From: Limnephilus marmoratus
Lineage: Eukaryota; Arthropoda; Insecta; Trichoptera; Limnephilidae
Direction: 5' to 3'
DNA: 64,000 bases
NCBI GenBank assembly: GCA_917880885.1
Contig: OU862913.1
Span: 3,348,001-3,412,000, forward strand
Shown: positions 22,250 to 32,322 of the stretch, piece by piece
Layout of the letters: each line of letters begins with the position of its first letter
How positions within the stretch are numbered: the stretch's first letter is position 1
Program-made: the position numbers and the translations under genes
The notes under the pieces: generated by a model
Told to the model about the DNA's origin: nothing
What the model saw: only the letters and a program-made list of their open reading frames with translations
The model's database searches: none

Positions 22250-23864
22250 TTGTCCAGTGAAGGCCGAACAAATAATCATGTGAATTTATTGCTGAACAGT
22301 AATGAAGACAGGTTAGGATCTGAAAGTTGTGATGAAGAGTGTTTAGATCTCCGAGAAGAGGTTTTGCATCATTTTAAAGATGTTTCGGTTCGCCGTGTAG
22401 AGGTTTCGGATCTACATGAAGAGGTTTTAGATCGCCGGGTAAAGGGCAAAAAGCGTGTCAGGAAACCAGAACAATGGAAAAATGAAATTTGGAAAAGAAA
22501 ACGGACATCTGGAAAACAGTATGTAATAAAGGGTGGGAGAGTAAAAGATTCTAGGGTGATGAAAGAGTGGTGTCGTTGCCGCATCAAGTGAAAAAATTAA
22601 TGATGTTGATAGAGCATTAATATTTGCTTGCTTTTGGGACCCTAACAAATCTTGGGACACAGAAGGCACAATATATTGCTTCAATTGTGAAAGAAAAACC
22701 TACTGCATGATCCAGGCCTAGGAATAATGCTCAGAACCAACGCCGTCAAAATATAAAATGCTATTCATTAGAAGTGCACGTAATAACTGTATGTAAAGTA
22801 TTTTTCATGAACACACTATCCCATTGGAGAAAAAAATTGTACCTGTGGTACCTATATTACCCGATCGACGAGGAAAAAAGGTACCTCCAAATAAAAAAAA
22901 CTACGAAGTTAGTTTTAAATGATATTAAAAATCCCATTAAAATGTTCCCTATCATTACAGTAGAGAATGTACAAAAAGGTCACACAAGGGAAGTTTTATA
23001 AATTTAAATATCGTGTAAAATTTGTACAAAGAGCAAAGTGTAGGAAAAAATGTTATTTGTGAAATTCAAGTCGCATCTCATTACATTTATTGTAGAACGT
23101 TTATGGAAGATTTTAACTACTCCTTCAAAGAACTAAGCAACGACACGTACAATATGTGTGATTCGTACCGTATAGCCTTGGTTATTTACAAAAAAGAGGC
23201 AGGAAAAGAAGAAACATTAACAAAAAAGGACAATCATTAAAAAGAAGCTCGACTGCGATATTAGCTCAAAAATGTGAAAAAATATTGGCTAAAGATTGCA
23301 ATTTTCAGAAGGTTTTTAATGGTTGATCTTAAAAAATGTTTACCAACTCCTTTACTTAATAATTTATATTTGAGGAAACTCTGGTCCTTTAATTACACTA
23401 TTTTTGATGATACATCCAATAAAGGGATGATACAAAATCAGGCCGAGGAGCAAATGAATTAGCCTCTTGTTTACTGAAAGGGCTTCAAGCACTTCTTTGG
23501 AAAACATCAAGGAACTCTGTAAAACCGAAATTCTTCCATGCTTGCATTCTACTCTTGAGCTATTATAGTCCATTTTGAGAATACAGAAATCAATAATTAT
23601 AAATTTCTTCTACGTGGGCACACACACAAGGAAGTAGATGCTGCCGATGCTGCACACTCTATTATAGAAAAAAAAACAAGTAAAAAGTTTCAGAATAAAG
23701 TCTCCATGACTGGGTTCAATTTGTGGGAAACTGTAACCCAAAAAAACCATTTGTAGCGTTTGACTTGGAGATAGAAGACTTTAAAAAATTTTCTTCCTTA
23801 CTTGCGGACGAAGGTTGCCTTGTCAATCGAAAAAATCAGGAGATTTTTTCGATTGACGGAGAAA
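22250..23864 (+). pseudogene. Unclassified element protein, N-terminal and middle parts
   Basis: The first frame (22250-22591) has acidic EEV repeats and then KGKKRVRKPEQWKNEIWKRK, a basic block that opens a protein family abundant in insect genomes and not assigned by me to a named transposase superfamily. Short pieces downstream follow the family order in three frames: LYLWYLYYPIDEEKR, a block around VAFDLEIEDFKKFSSLLAD (about 23753), and IFSIDGENFS at the hAT junction. Many frameshifts and stops. No clear DDE triad can be placed by eye. The first frame has no proven ATG. Confidence 0.6.
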
Positions 23865-24164
23865 ACTTCAGTCAGTGGCGGCGTAGGGTAGATTGGCACC
23901 CGGGGCGGTTTTTTATTGAGCACCCCCTACTTACTATAAAACACCAAATACTAAACATGCTTACGAGACTTAATTTTACTAATTTATTCGATCACATTGT
24001 CCTAATTTATTACCTGTCTCTTTCAGTTGATAAAATCGAAAGATTGGTTAGTCGCGCTTGGCTCATTGTGGACCTAAAGTACGATTTTAATAATTTTATC
24101 TTTGAAAAGCTTCTTTCACACGCAGCCACCAAAACACATATTGTTAAAAAAAATCTCAAGCCTC

Positions 24165-24240
24165 GATTACATTGAGCGAGTTTACAAGCTACTAGCCGGC
24201 GTATTCACTATCTGCTAGTGAACTCGCTCAGTGTAATCAC
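24165..24240. repeat. Imperfect hairpin inside hAT
   Basis: GATTACATTGAGCGAGTT pairs with AACTCGCTCAGTGTAATC around a short middle with CTACTAGC and GCTAGT. It is possibly a small nested MITE. Confidence 0.7.
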
Positions 24241-24755
24241 ATTATTAGCTATCTAGCAGATTTTTACTTTCCATTTGGAACCATTCCACTTCTTCCGGTG
24301 ATGTTACCGACGTTTTAGGCTGAATAACACTAAATGTAACCAGCATAAAATCCGTTGCCCTGTAACGATGACATTCTAACATTGCTTTCTGCAGCTTCTC
24401 TGGTAATGTAAGTCCAGCATCTCGGGCCATTTCAGCAGACATACGTTTTATCCTCCTTTCTCTTTTCCTTCAATCAAAATGTCTTCCTCGCATTTTTTTA
24501 TTGCGTATCAAATAGCCTTTTTATTATTTGGTTAAGTTGAATTTGAAGAAAATTTTTAACAGCTTTAATTTTTATTACACACTTTTCCAATGTTAGTCCA
24601 GATTTTTATATACACTTTTTTGGCTGATTAGCTTCTTCTAGGACTTCAAACCAAAAGGAAAGATAGCATAGAAAACTGAAGTCACACAAAGCTGGTATGA
24701 GTATTGATGCTGCTTCTCTTGCTTCGACGCTTTCTTTGCTGTGCTGGGATTACAC

Positions 24756-25020
24756 ATCGTCGCCTCAGTTCTTATTTGTCCAACAGACCATTTTAGTTTT
24801 TGTTAAATCTCCACTTTAAAATTAAAAACAAAGTATGAAAAATGATAGTTAATCACTCAACTAAGAATTATTTAAACTAATTGGACCTTTACCTTTACGG
24901 AAACAGCTTTATCTTAAACACCTATCATAATGTTTTATTGAAATAATTAAAGAAAACCTTCTCCTCCTGAAAAAATTTCTAATGGTCTGTTGGACAAATA
25001 CGAACTAAAGCGACGACATC
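24756..25020. mobile_element. Inverted-repeat element inside hAT
   Basis: The left arm 24756-24793 and right arm 24980-25020 share CGTCG, TATTTGTCCAACAGACCATT and its complement. The approximately 190-bp middle is AT-rich. Probably a small MITE nested in the hAT; the target duplication was not resolved. Confidence 0.6.
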
Positions 25021-25242
25021 TCTTCGAATGTTGATACAACCATCTCAAAATTATTCTCCAGTGACTTAACAGCGTCGTGATGAGCACTCCATATTATCTT
25101 TGATAATCGTTTAAAGAACACGCCTATATTTTTCATTAGTATTTCACACCGCGCTCGATATTAGGTACGCGCGGTATAAGATCAGACAATTTGGGAGGCG
25201 GGAATGGGTACCGCCGCCCCGGGAACCTTTATTGGATAACCG

Positions 25243-25510
25243 AAACCTCTGCAATAGGTCACCCCAAGTAGTTCGCTACTTTTTGTGATTTAGCAGGGGT
25301 GCCAGGTTTAATGGGGTGAGGTTTAACTAGGTCTTGGAGGCGGTTAACCAGGACATACTGAACCCCAAATTCCTACCCACCCCTTAAACCCCCTTCCTTC
25401 CCAGAACTCTCCTATCCTCCCTTTTCTTTAAAAAACCCTCCACACAGCATCCCCAAAGATGACATAGGCCCTGAGGGAAATTATTTTCCTCGGGGACTAT
25501 GTAATCTTAG
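25243..25510 (+). mobile_element. SINE copy 2, LINE-tailed
   Basis: Starts ATAGGTCACCCCAAGT like copy 3, contains AATGGGGTGAGGTTTAACTAGG and ATTCCTACCCACCCC, and ends CATAGGCCCTGAGGGAAAT. The ending is the same as the LINE 3' tail at 17057. It lacks the central block present in copies 1 and 3, so it is an internal deletion form. Confidence 0.75.
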
Positions 25511-25753
25511 GGAATGAATGCAACATGAATTCATTCTTTAGGGAATTAGAAATTCATTCGAAAAAAAAAAGAAAATATAGTTGCCATGCTTTTCAAAATA
25601 TGTACTAGTAGTATCTATGCAGGAAGCTAGGTACAAGAGTAGGTAGTTATTCTTTGGCTGTCCGAGTGAGTTGTCGTTGTCACCCCTCGGTGCTTGGTAC
25701 CCGGGGCGGACCGCCCCCTCCGCCCCCCCCCTTACGCCGCCACTGACTTCAGT

Positions 25754-26056
25754 AAATCATCTTTTGTTTGGTTGCAATTCAGAAAATCCCATCCCGGCAT
25801 TATGTTTTCAAATACCGATTTAAATGGGGAAATCAAATACGTTGATTTGCGGCGTGATACGAGAAAATCTTTAATAATGGTCAACAATGTTACTCCAATT
25901 CGAAGATCACCTAAATCTATTGCTGTACCAAAATACAGAGATATCATGACAGCGTTACAATGGGTTCCTAGTATGATGCATTCATTATTTTACAAAAGTA
26001 TTTCTACCGCAAATAATAACAATAACAGTGACAGTCACAACGATGCAGGCATTTAA
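25754..26056 (+). pseudogene. Unclassified element protein, C-terminal part
   Basis: Resumes the frame interrupted by the hAT: KSSFVWLQFRKSHPGIMF, then IKYVDLRRDTRKSLI, then VPKYRDIMTALQWVPSMM, ending at the stop at 26056. It is the tail of the same protein type as at 22250. An acceptor or start is not needed because the hAT target duplication accounts for the break. Confidence 0.65.
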
Positions 26057-26829
26057 TAAAAATAAAGTGATGCTTATATCGAAATTCTCCAAGCATCTTT
26101 ATCTTTTTTTTTTCATTCTCCAATTAACTTTTTTAGTGTTAAATTTAATATTTTTTTGTTCACGCACTTTACTAAGTGCAAAATAATAATAAACAATTTT
26201 TATTTTTGTTTTATCAATTATTTAACAAGTCCCAAATCTGAAATAAGAAGTCGAAAGTCCAAAACTTATTTTTAAGTATTTTTATTTTCTAATGCTCTAA
26301 GGTCGGATGTCCGCTAAAAACGTTAAAAACCACAATATTCATTTTTTTATAAAAACATTATATTTCATGTGCCTTAAGAAAAATGGAATAATACAGGAAA
26401 AAAATTACATAAATTTAACCATCAAGAATTAGCCAATAAAGACGAATTATTTTCTCTCTCCTGAACAATTTCAAAAATGTGACAACCGACCTTTGTCTTC
26501 TGAGGTACAGAATTAGGTATATACATTTAAGAGTGTATATATATTTTTTTCTTTAGTGTCAATTTCCTGTTGTTTGTTATTGTTTCTTCACAATTGTTGT
26601 TATGAATTGCAAGTTTCTCGTAGGAAGGTTTTGTGTATGTGTAAGTTAGATTAAGTTGGGTTTAGTTAGATTAAGTTGAATTAAGTTAGATTGAGTAGAG
26701 AAAATTGGATTAAGGATGTTAAGCTAGATTGAATAAGTAGTCCATGGAAGGAAATGGCTGACACAGGTGTCGATGAGACTCGCTATCCATCACATCGTCA
26801 ACCCTTCGGTGGTGCAAATAGGAGGAAGG

Positions 26830-26940
26830 AACGTGAGCAATGCCGAATTGGTACATGGAATATAAGAGGAGGCATGGAAAGAAAGTTAAACTATATGATA
26901 CAATGAAAGGCAAATGTTGGGACGTACTTTAGTGTAATAG
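26830..26940 (+). pseudogene. LINE endonuclease N-terminal scrap
   Basis: The frame EQCRIGTWNIRGGMERKLNY resembles the TWNxRG start of the apurinic-type endonuclease of RTE/Jockey-like LINEs, then stops at TGA. The stretch 26640-26700 just upstream is a degenerate tandem of TTAGATTAAGTT. Confidence 0.5.
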
Positions 26941-27939
26941 AGAGTATGAAAAATAGAGTGGTACAATGCAGCTTAACGATATTTTGAATATGATTTTTTT
27001 TTGCTTATTGTGGGTAATTTTTATTCTTCAAAAGTGAAAGAGATCGTTCCTTTCGGACTGCAACTGGACTGGTATGAGTGATCCTTGTTAAATTCGTTTT
27101 CTACGAACCTTGGATTTGGCCTCTTTACATATTACCAAATGGAAAGATTTTTAAGGTGTTTGTTTTCTTGTAGTTTTTTCACCATGATTTTTATTTATCT
27201 TTGCTATAATATAGCTGGAATGAAGATGTTACGGGAATATCTTCCTAGTTGGATGGTCAAATCACTATCATGGAATTGTTACTAAGTAATTTAAGAATGA
27301 GATTTTTTAAAATATGGCTCCTATGTTGAGATGCTTATACTTTTGTTGTTAAGCTTAAATAAATTTCATTATTTATTATAATACAAGTTGCTAAAAATTG
27401 TGGAATTAGCTTCGTGTGTTCTTACCGTATGAATTAATATGTATGTATGCGTCACCATAATATATAATATAAAGTTGTCCCTATATTGTTTTCTTTTGCA
27501 AAGACATTTACAATTCGAATAGTTTCGCATACTCCTTGTGGACACATATTCTTTCATTGAAATTGAATTGTTGTTCATTGTTCACTATTAATTTATTCAT
27601 TATTCATTAGCTTCATAAAAATATGTACATACCGCTATCTTACAACTGTCATACCATTGGTGATTTTCTATTTTGTCAACATCCACCGTACTTTCTGCGT
27701 CCGGTATTTGGATGCTGTAAATAAAACGAGAATTTCCAGAGTTCCAAGAGGCGCTCCGATCGGCGGCAATATATAGGTACCCTAAGCTTGCATATCTACG
27801 ATCGAACCCTGCGTTCCGTCGGACGTTTCAGCGTCCACGTTTTGGCAAAGTCGCAATCTGTGGAGGTTCAACTATTCAATACGGGCGCAGAGCTCTACTC
27901 CGAGAATTATTATTATAAACAATTTGTACCTATGCAATA
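26941..27939. other. AT-rich intergenic
   Basis: No gene recognised. The stretch 27680-27900 is less AT-rich and seems to be unique sequence, but holds no open frame of note. Confidence 0.4.
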
Positions 27940-28562
27940 GGGTGTGTCAATTATTTCAACTTTTGAATTTAGAAACGCCCGGGATCTCAAAAGTTGCGTC
28001 TTACAAAGAAAATGAGAACTACATTTAAATTTATTTTTTAAAAAATGGTCATTAGCCCGCTAAAACGCATTGAAAATCAGAAAACAAACCTAAAACCATT
28101 TTTTTTTATTTTTATATATTTTTTTTAGTAATTTAACCTTTTATCTTTTGTTTATTATTAAAAAATGCGTGTAACTGACAAAAATGAAAAAAAAGTTCAA
28201 ATTTATGAATACAAGTAAGTCAACAAGAATTCTGATTTTATCCAGAAAAAGTGTTATTTTCCCCTTTTATATTTCTAACCAACACATCACAAATATTTTA
28301 AAGTTTGGCACAAAATATAAAGCCTTTGTTTTATTTTTTCCAAATTATAAAATCTATTTTTTTTTTCAAAACTTCCGGCCATTTTATTAAATTATTCTTC
28401 ACTATTAGCGGGCTAATAGTTAAGAATAATTAAATTTATTTTTACGTTTTCGAATAGCTACAGATCATACAAATTTTTTGAGACCTCGGGCGTTTAAATA
28501 TAAGGCGATTTTTTTCTCTCCATGGAGAGCGACACAAGCTATTATGCAATTGTAAAACAACC
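27940..28562. mobile_element. AT-rich MITE with two nested inverted pairs
   Basis: AAACGCCCGGGATCTCAAAA (27973-27992) pairs with the complement at 28476-28495, and ATTAGCCCGCTAA (28051-28063) pairs with 28405-28417. Outer ends AGGGTGTGTCAATTAT and GGGTTGTTTTACAATT (inverted) are weaker. There is no ORF, and the boundaries are approximate. Confidence 0.65.
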
Positions 28563-28609
28563 CATATAAAGTTTATTTTTTATATTTTTTATAAGCATAT
28601 CACATTAAC

Positions 28610-29215
28610 AATGTCCCCCGTATTAAACAAAACTTCAATTAAAGACTCAGGCGAACGTTTGACTCGTCACTTACTTCAAAAAACATGTAGATACAATTTT
28701 AAAGAATGCGTCACAAATATTAGGAATAACGCTTAGAATCACAAATTGTTTTAAAAGTACAGAATTAACTTTAACATTATGTAAATCAATTGTGCGAAGT
28801 ACTGAATACGGATCCACTATTTGGCCTCCCAATAATGAGATTCACAATTATAGAATCGAATCCATACAAAGAAAATTTACCCATGTAATTGCTTATCGCG
28901 AAGGTTTATCTGATCAATTTGGAACGTATAACGACCGAATGTTCCACTATAAACTACACGCTCTTACTGCCAGACGTAAACTTTCCGATTTATTGCTTCT
29001 ACATAAAATTATACATGCATTAGTAGATACACCAAAGATTTTAACTCAAATTAACATCAACACACCATCGAGAAACTCAACAAGGAGGATGCAAGATATT
29101 AAAACCTACTACACAAAAACAGGATATTTCTCCCCTATACCACGAGCATTAAGACATTATAATACTACACACTGCTCTAATAATGAAATTGACATTTTTA
29201 ATAATGAAATTAATA
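28610..29215 (+). pseudogene. LINE reverse transcriptase C-terminal fragment
   Basis: The open part, 28792-29215, includes RSTEYGSTIWPPNNEI and YRIESIQRKFTHVIAYRE, the region after the RT palm in Jockey/I/CR1-type LINEs (YxSxIWxP, IExIQRKF). It is 5'-truncated with stops upstream. SINE copy 3 is joined directly to its 3' end. Confidence 0.65.
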
Positions 29216-29628
29216 TAGGTCACCCCAAGTCGTTCACTTGGGGTGACCTATGGGTTTGGTGACTCGGCAGGGGTGCTCGTGTTCATGGGGTGAGATTTTT
29301 CTAGGTCTTGGCGACGGATGTGTTTGCTCACCTAATGGTGTGGCAGGGAGGATCAGGGAGACAGGTTGAGGTAGACCTTTTGACCTTTCCAGCCGGACTC
29401 TCGACCCATCACCTTGCACTGCAGTGGCAAAGATGGATTCATACGTCCGTCATTCCTTGTCACACTGAACCCCAGATTCCTACCAACCCTTCATACCAAT
29501 TTCCTTCCCAGAACTTCCTAGCCTTCCTTTCCTTAAAAAACCCTCCAACCAGCATCCCCTAAGATGATATGAGGGAAATTATCTTCTTTAGGGCTTCCTG
29601 TGTGTAACTAATGTAAAAAAAGACCCCA
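29216..29628 (+). mobile_element. SINE copy 3, LINE-tailed, longest copy
   Basis: Begins with a 37-bp hairpin of ATAGGTCACCCCAAGT and its complement. Then ATGGGGTGAGATTTTTCTAGG, GACCTTTTGACCTTTCCAGC and ATTCCTACCAACCC, and the tail GATGATATGAGGGAAATTAT followed by CTAATGTAAAAAAA. The tail matches the LINE at 17041-17120. No clear tRNA-type A and B boxes were seen, so the promoter origin is open. Confidence 0.75.
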
Positions 29629-29873
29629 ATCCAGTATATGTTATTTGATGGATGTGAACAGTGAGCAAAATCTCAAATAAAGAAGATGACTGTTTTTTTT
29701 AACCAGATGCAATAAACCACCCTGTGACTACTGATCCATGATGATATTCAACGGGCTCCTTGGTGAATGGGAATGTCTATGGGAAAGTTTTCCGGGTACT
29801 GCACATGATGTCCATATTATCCGAATAGTAAAAAATACTTCAGTTCTGATATCCCCTTAACTACAGTGCTTAA

Positions 29874-30446
29874 CCCTAGATCACTAACCTTCGCCGAATC
29901 GACGACGCAGGATTAAAAACACCGCGATAACTTTCAGCGACCGTAATTCTTTCATACTCTGGCTAATTTCAATCGGCCCGTTACTTCTGCTATTGACGGT
30001 AGTGCGGACGATGGGGGGAGTCCACGAGCGCCAATTCAGCAACCATGGCTTGTCGCATCGACGAAGGTTAGTGATAACGTGACTTTTTACTTTTGCTAGA
30101 GTTTCACCAAATTTTTATTGGTTTCTATATTTTCACCAAAACTTTTTTTTTTTTTTAGTTAATTCAATTCTCTGTTTTTCATCTTTGGATTGTTTTTTTT
30201 TTTCAAATTTAGTTATAACTCATTCAATAACCAACTTTAAAAATGTTACAATTGTTGATTTTAATTAATAAATTTGATGTTTTTGTTTTTCTAAATATGA
30301 GAAATAATACAAATAACACTTAATAATAAAAAGAAATATGTACATATTTTATTTTAATAAAACCCTTCACCCCCTTTATTTAGTACCGTAGTCGAAACGA
30401 CGAAGGTTAGTGATAAACGTCGACAAATAAGGTTAGTGATTTGGGG
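29874..30446. mobile_element. piggyBac-type MITE flanked by TTAA
   Basis: TTAA lies at 29870-29873 and 30447-30450. The ends CCCTAGATCACTAACCTT and the inverted CCCCAAATCACTAACCTT begin with CCC as piggyBac-like elements do. GACGAAGGTTAGTGATAA recurs inside at about 30060 and 30397. There is no ORF. Confidence 0.8.
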
Positions 30447-30957
30447 TTAAATTGGTAATAATACAGAACGCAAAAAGTGCAAACAGAAAAAAAATGTTTA
30501 GTATCCAATCAAAATTTCTGAAATATTAATAATATAATACAAACCTGTTAAATTACAAATGAAATACACATTAAAATACAAAACATATTTAAGTTGGCTT
30601 TATCAAATACATAATCTATGTACTCTTTATTGAACTATCCTTCAAATTCATATTCTTATGTTAAAATAATTTTCTTTTAATTATTATTGTTAATTGAGAT
30701 TTTTAGGTATAGCACAAAGGGTAACAATTATAATCAGCAATAATTATCAGAATGAAACACTCATCTACATTGACAAAAAAATAATTCAATATATACAAGT
30801 GTTTCATTCAAGAATTACTGCTTATTACATTTTTCCACCTGAAAAGAACCAACTTTATTTTTGTGAGAGGGGCATTGTTAGATTTAAATCTCTCGCTAGA
30901 TGGCGTCGAGACAAACTATATCTACATTTTTTGGTGAAATACTTTAACTTGTATATT

Positions 30958-31758
30958 TCCGACATAGCTTAATGGTAGAGCGCCTGACCGGCAATCAGAA
31001 GGACACGGGTTCAAGCACGGGCGTAGCCAGGGGGGTATTTTGGGGGTTCAAACCCCTCCCGAAAAGTTAAGATATCAACATCAATATATAAAAAATAAGG
31101 ATTCGTGCCGTATCGTTATTGTTGTGTATCCCCACACCAGTGATGGTATGTCTAGGGAAACTTGACTAGATCTAGAGGAGAAAAATATTTTTTAGGGAAA
31201 AGGGAAATCAGCACAAAATCTAGGGAAATTTCGAACTGGTATTTTTTTTTACATAATATGACAATATTACTGGTATTATATACCTATATGTTTTCTGGAC
31301 TTCCATGAATATTAAATATTGTTGATCTACTTACGAGCAATTTCGTCAAGCAATGTTATTTTCAACATGAAAACTCAAAATGATATTATGTATCTAAAAA
31401 GATAAATGGAAACTAATATAATAGAGATAAAGAAAAATTAATGAAAAAAAGAAAAGAAAAAATTAATTTAACTTTCAAGTTCCGTTTTATCGGTGATTGC
31501 GGTTGATTTTTATTTTGCAAAGTGATTTTTATTTGGAATTCCGTTTCTAATCAGTGGTGAGTGACTTCTGAAAATGTTAGTAAAGTCCGACTAACCCCCC
31601 CACCCCCCCCCCCCCGACACGAATTTTGATTTGCCATGACGGTGGTATATTATTATATAGGTTATTGCGTCCACATTCAGTAGTTTTGTTTTCTTGAACC
31701 CCCCCCCCACGATACTAAAACCTGGCTATGTTCGTTGGTTCAAGTCCCGTTGGCGGCA
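30958..31758 (+). pseudogene. tRNA-like gene split by a hAT insertion
   Basis: Positions 30958-31015 plus 31745-31758 give a 72-nt cloverleaf: D-arm TAGCTTAATGGTAGAGC, anticodon loop CCGGCAA, and a T-arm with ACGGG-TTCAAGT-CCCGT. The apparent anticodon GGC would be alanine, but the loop lacks the usual U33 and the acceptor stem has two mismatches. An old tRNA pseudogene or tRNA-derived SINE head is likelier than a working gene. The insertion lies in the T-loop. Confidence 0.65.
31016..31736. mobile_element. hAT-type element inside the tRNA-like gene
   Basis: The perfect 8-bp target duplication GGTTCAAG is at 31008-31015 and 31737-31744. The ends share CGTAGCCAGG and CATAGCCAGG (inverted) about ten bases in. 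C-runs occur at 31596-31615 and 31699-31708. There is no transposase. The target is the B-box/T-loop of the tRNA-like sequence. Confidence 0.85.
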
Positions 31759-32009
31759 TGTATATTTTCCGGGAAGATTTTTTCAATGTAGATTATTGTT
31801 TCAGGCTGATAATTATTGCTTATAATAATTTTCTTTTAGTTGTATAATGTTGTCCTTCCCGAAATGTTTTTTAATAAACTCATCGGGAGTGATATATTAT
31901 AAATGTAATAATTTTGTAATATATCATCACTAATAAATAAAAAAATTACAAAATAAATAAGACACAAACAAAAATGGAAAAAAGTGCAGGCTCAAGATAT
32001 CCAACACAT

Positions 32010-32250
32010 TGGCCAAGAATCTCGACCGGTCAGTGGTTGATTGGGCATCGCGTTTGGGTCCCACCCAGGCGATCCGTGTTCGATTTCTCGGCTGGCTAAA
32101 GTCCTCCATCACGACTTCTCGACATCTTCTCCTTCGGCTTACTGTGGTGGTAGTAGGAGATTTTCAAATATTGTCGGGTTATTCGTAACCCAGGAATGTT
32201 TCTTTCTTGCTTTTTTAAATTATTTTTTATTAAAAAAGAATTTTAACTGA
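32010..32250. mobile_element. Probable tRNA-derived SINE
   Basis: The plus strand has TGGTTGATTGGGCATCGC (A-box-like) and CGTGTTCGATTTCTCGGC (B-box-like), about 50 bp apart, followed by an unrelated body and AT-rich tail. It is a single copy in this window, so the call rests on the boxes alone. Confidence 0.45.
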
Positions 32251-32254
32251 AGGT

Positions 32255-32322
32255 TAACAAAAACAAACAAAAATACACCCTGTTAACAAAAATACACACT
32301 GTTAACAAAAATAAACCCTGGT
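32255..32322. repeat. Short tandem repeat, TGTTAACAAAAATACAC
   Basis: Three imperfect units of about 22 bp around GTTAACAAAAATACACAC. Confidence 0.75.

Larger units (their letters stand above)
23873..25745. mobile_element. hAT element nested in the TIR transposon
   Basis: The ends are CAGTGGCGGCGTAGGG and the inverted CCTTACGCCGCCACTG, and the perfect 8-bp target duplication ACTTCAGT lies at 23865-23872 and 25746-25753. The duplication sits within the host element's reading frame: GENFS resumes as KSSFVW after one copy is removed. No hAT transposase domain is evident, so it is non-autonomous. It contains an inverted pair at 24165-24240, another inverted structure at 24756-25020, and a SINE at 25243-25510. 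Confidence 0.9.
22001..26510 (+). mobile_element. 4.5-kb TIR transposon with unclassified transposase-like gene
   Basis: The 30-bp terminal inverted repeats at 22001-22030 and 26481-26510 differ at one position. They begin CTGTACCTCAGAAG and end GGTCGGTTGTC. Both ends are flanked by AATT (21997-22000 and 26511-26514), a probable 4-bp target duplication. GGTCGGTTGTCC-like motifs recur inside the left end near 22021, 22094, 22149, 22181 and 22243, and one recurs at the right near 26302. Between them lies a decayed plus-strand coding region, split by a hAT insertion at 23873-25745. Without that insertion the element would be about 2.6 kb. Confidence 0.85.

Noticed and set aside
29308..29562. 84-codon frame in SINE copy 3
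   Set aside because: Lies wholly within a SINE and is not conserved in the other copies.
30694..30972. 92-codon frame upstream of the tRNA-like gene
   Set aside because: No recognisable domain; ends inside the tRNA-like sequence; AT-rich composition explains it.
30958..31015. Functional tRNA gene
   Set aside because: It is interrupted in the T-loop by 721 bp, lacks U33 and has acceptor mismatches.
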